Assembly (NCBI GenBank): GCA_019359615.1
Contig: JAHHHA010000027.1
Coordinates: 20,525 to 84,524 of the forward strand
Direction of reading: 5' to 3'
Origin: Cyanosarcina radialis HA8281-LM2
Lineage (GTDB): Bacteria; Cyanobacteriota; Cyanobacteriia; Cyanobacteriales; CCAP-1448
Length of the DNA: 64,000 nucleotides
The stretch's first letter is position 1, and every line of letters begins with the position of its first letter. Positions 63,019 to 64,000 of the stretch are shown piece by piece. A program made the position numbers and the translations under genes. Below the pieces are notes generated by a model that had not been told where the DNA came from, did no database searches, and was given only the letters and a program-made list of their open reading frames with translations.

Positions 63019-63139
63019 ATTTTTGCGATTACAAATTAGATCGGTTTTTTAGCTCTGATATCAAATATCGAGATTAGAAGAAAGGGCGATCGACTTGAAT
63101 TTTCCTATAGCTACCCATCAATTTTTAGGAGATATATCA

Positions 63140-63946
63140 GTGCCTCAAGTGACCCAGAAAACTATAGCTAAATTTCTCGGAGCTTCTGTATTGCTTTTAG
63201 GTTCGCAATTGGCTTTCTCTACTGATTCTGGCCATGCAATATCCGTTTTGGAGTGTGCTAAAAGTCCTCCCTGCGCCAAAGAAATTCTGGGAGCCAAAAT
63301 CAAAGACACGATTGTTAAAACTGGTGCGGCTACGGCAGTTGTAACTCCCCTAGTTATCGGTGGCACGGCACAACCTGTGGCTGATGCTGTCGCACCTGTA
63401 GTGATAGTTGAAGGTCAAGGCAACGTTCATTACTGGAATCTCTCTCAAAATCAAACTGCCCAAGATCTGGCTAAACAAAGGTTTTATCAAACTAACTGTA
63501 CTGCTCCCACCATTGGTTCGGTCTGCGGTGCGGTGGTTATCGTCTCTTTTAATTCTCCGAATAACGGCTACAGGCGACTGAGTTACCCAGTTGGCGAAGG
63601 TCATCCTCTCTACTATAAAGCTTATAAGATTGAGGATCTAATGTGGGATTACGGCTATGGACTTCAGAATGTGGGACCAACTTTTTGGTATCAGACTGCT
63701 GATGGAATCTGGCATCTCGGTCCTGCCATCGATCTAGCAACACTCTTGATCGAGCCAATTAATGCTCCGACTTGGGAAAGTTGGCCTGAAGCTGACAGAG
63801 AAAAGGCGGTAGATCTGCTGACGACGGCTGATTGGGGACAGCTAGCTTCTACCATGCCAGTGGCAGGCAAGTTATACCAATTTTCAAAAGTAGCTAGAGC
63901 AATAGAGCATTCAGGATATGCTCCCACCCAGTCAAAGAATGAATGA
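63140..63946 (+). CDS. Secreted protein of unknown function
   Basis: A 268-aa protein. The GTG at 63140-63142 has AGGAG eight bases upstream, and the following VPQVTQKTIAKFLGASVLLL is a signal peptide (cleavage near residue 33, after GHA). The mature protein has paired Cys (LECAKSPPCAKE, QTNCTAPTIGSVCGAV), a hydrophobic stretch (TAAVVTPLVIGGTAQPV-like, first residues approximate) and a Trp/Tyr-rich second half (YKIEDLMWDYGYGLQNVGPT). No family recognised. Confidence 0.72.
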   Translation: MPQVTQKTIAKFLGASVLLLGSQLAFSTDSGHAISVLECAKSPPCAKEILGAKIKDTIVKTGAATAVVTPLVIGGTAQPVADAVAPVVIVEGQGNVHYWNLSQNQTAQDLAKQRFYQTNCTAPTIGSVCGAVVIVSFNSPNNGYRRLSYPVGEGHPLYYKAYKIEDLMWDYGYGLQNVGPTFWYQTADGIWHLGPAIDLATLLIEPINAPTWESWPEADREKAVDLLTTADWGQLASTMPVAGKLYQFSKVARAIEHSGYAPTQSKNE

Positions 63947-64000
63947 TATCTTCTGATAATTGTTTGACAATTTCGCCGACTTTATCTTTGACATCTGACA

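Noticed and set aside
63894..64000. Possible C-terminal end of a minus-strand gene (SDVKDKVGEIVKQLSEDI)
   Set aside because: Only 35 codons are inside the window and it overlaps the secreted-protein gene by 53 bases; not enough to call.

Overview
This is chromosomal DNA of a cyanobacterium. The octamer GCGATCGC (HIP1) recurs throughout. The window also carries pipX-pipY, sepF, an IsiA/CP43' chlorophyll antenna protein, biliverdin reductase, plant-type ferredoxin, phylloquinone genes (menF, menA) and many families confined mostly to cyanobacteria (DUF4336, DUF3172, DUF29, kinase fusions). The genus cannot be fixed from this sequence. Genes are on both strands, operons are short, and spacers are full of small dispersed repeats.

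Layout. 1-4.9 kb: the 5' part of nadE, a DUF1778/GNAT toxin-antitoxin pair, a Ser/Thr kinase with an FHA domain and a repetitive membrane tail, and a DUF559 protein. 4.9-12.9 kb: a K+ channel, a BASS-type symporter, a TauE/SafE exporter, a lipoprotein, then the pipX-pipY-sepF-proC group (nitrogen/PLP control, cell division, proline) and YggT. 13-24.7 kb: a CAP protein, an Ap4A phosphorylase-like protein, an ABC-2 permease, a GH116 glucosidase, a DUF948/YtxH envelope pair, bioB and a methyltransferase. 24.8-28.4 kb: an HTH/GrpE-like fusion, Dps, sulfiredoxin, ferredoxin and biliverdin reductase, a redox-stress group. 28.5-35.6 kb: an MFS exporter, a kinase fused to a periplasmic binding domain, a TnpB element, and grxC-gshB. 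35.6-40.7 kb: a three-gene DUF262 / DUF3696-ATPase / unknown cassette, AT-rich by eye, lying between a full DUF4336 gene and a duplicated 3' fragment of it. It looks like an anti-phage island of the Menshen type. 40.7-44.9 kb: divergent menF and menA separated by a decayed IsrB/IscB element that still has an omega-RNA region, then a composite hairpin repeat. 45-53.8 kb: ilvH, a Kv channel, a DegT aminotransferase, lgt, rlmN, the IsiA-type antenna gene, a metallophosphoesterase and a GNAT. 53.9-64 kb: tRNA-Gly, small unknown genes, a second TnpB copy, a three-gene micro-operon (ribbon-helix-helix protein, 39-aa peptide, 60-aa membrane peptide), a pentapeptide gene, phosphoketolase and a secreted protein.

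Main points of interest: (1) the defence-like cassette and its flanking duplication; (2) two families of RNA-guided transposon nucleases, namely two intact TnpB copies whose ends can be read by comparison, and an IsrB-like gene with an internal deletion; (3) heptamer tandem repeats that have spread in frame into coding sequence (GH116 and rlmN); (4) the RHH/39-aa/60-aa micro-operon; (5) several gene remnants (LtrA, DUF4058, adenine methylase, zinc-ribbon). All family assignments come from reading motifs; no database search was possible.
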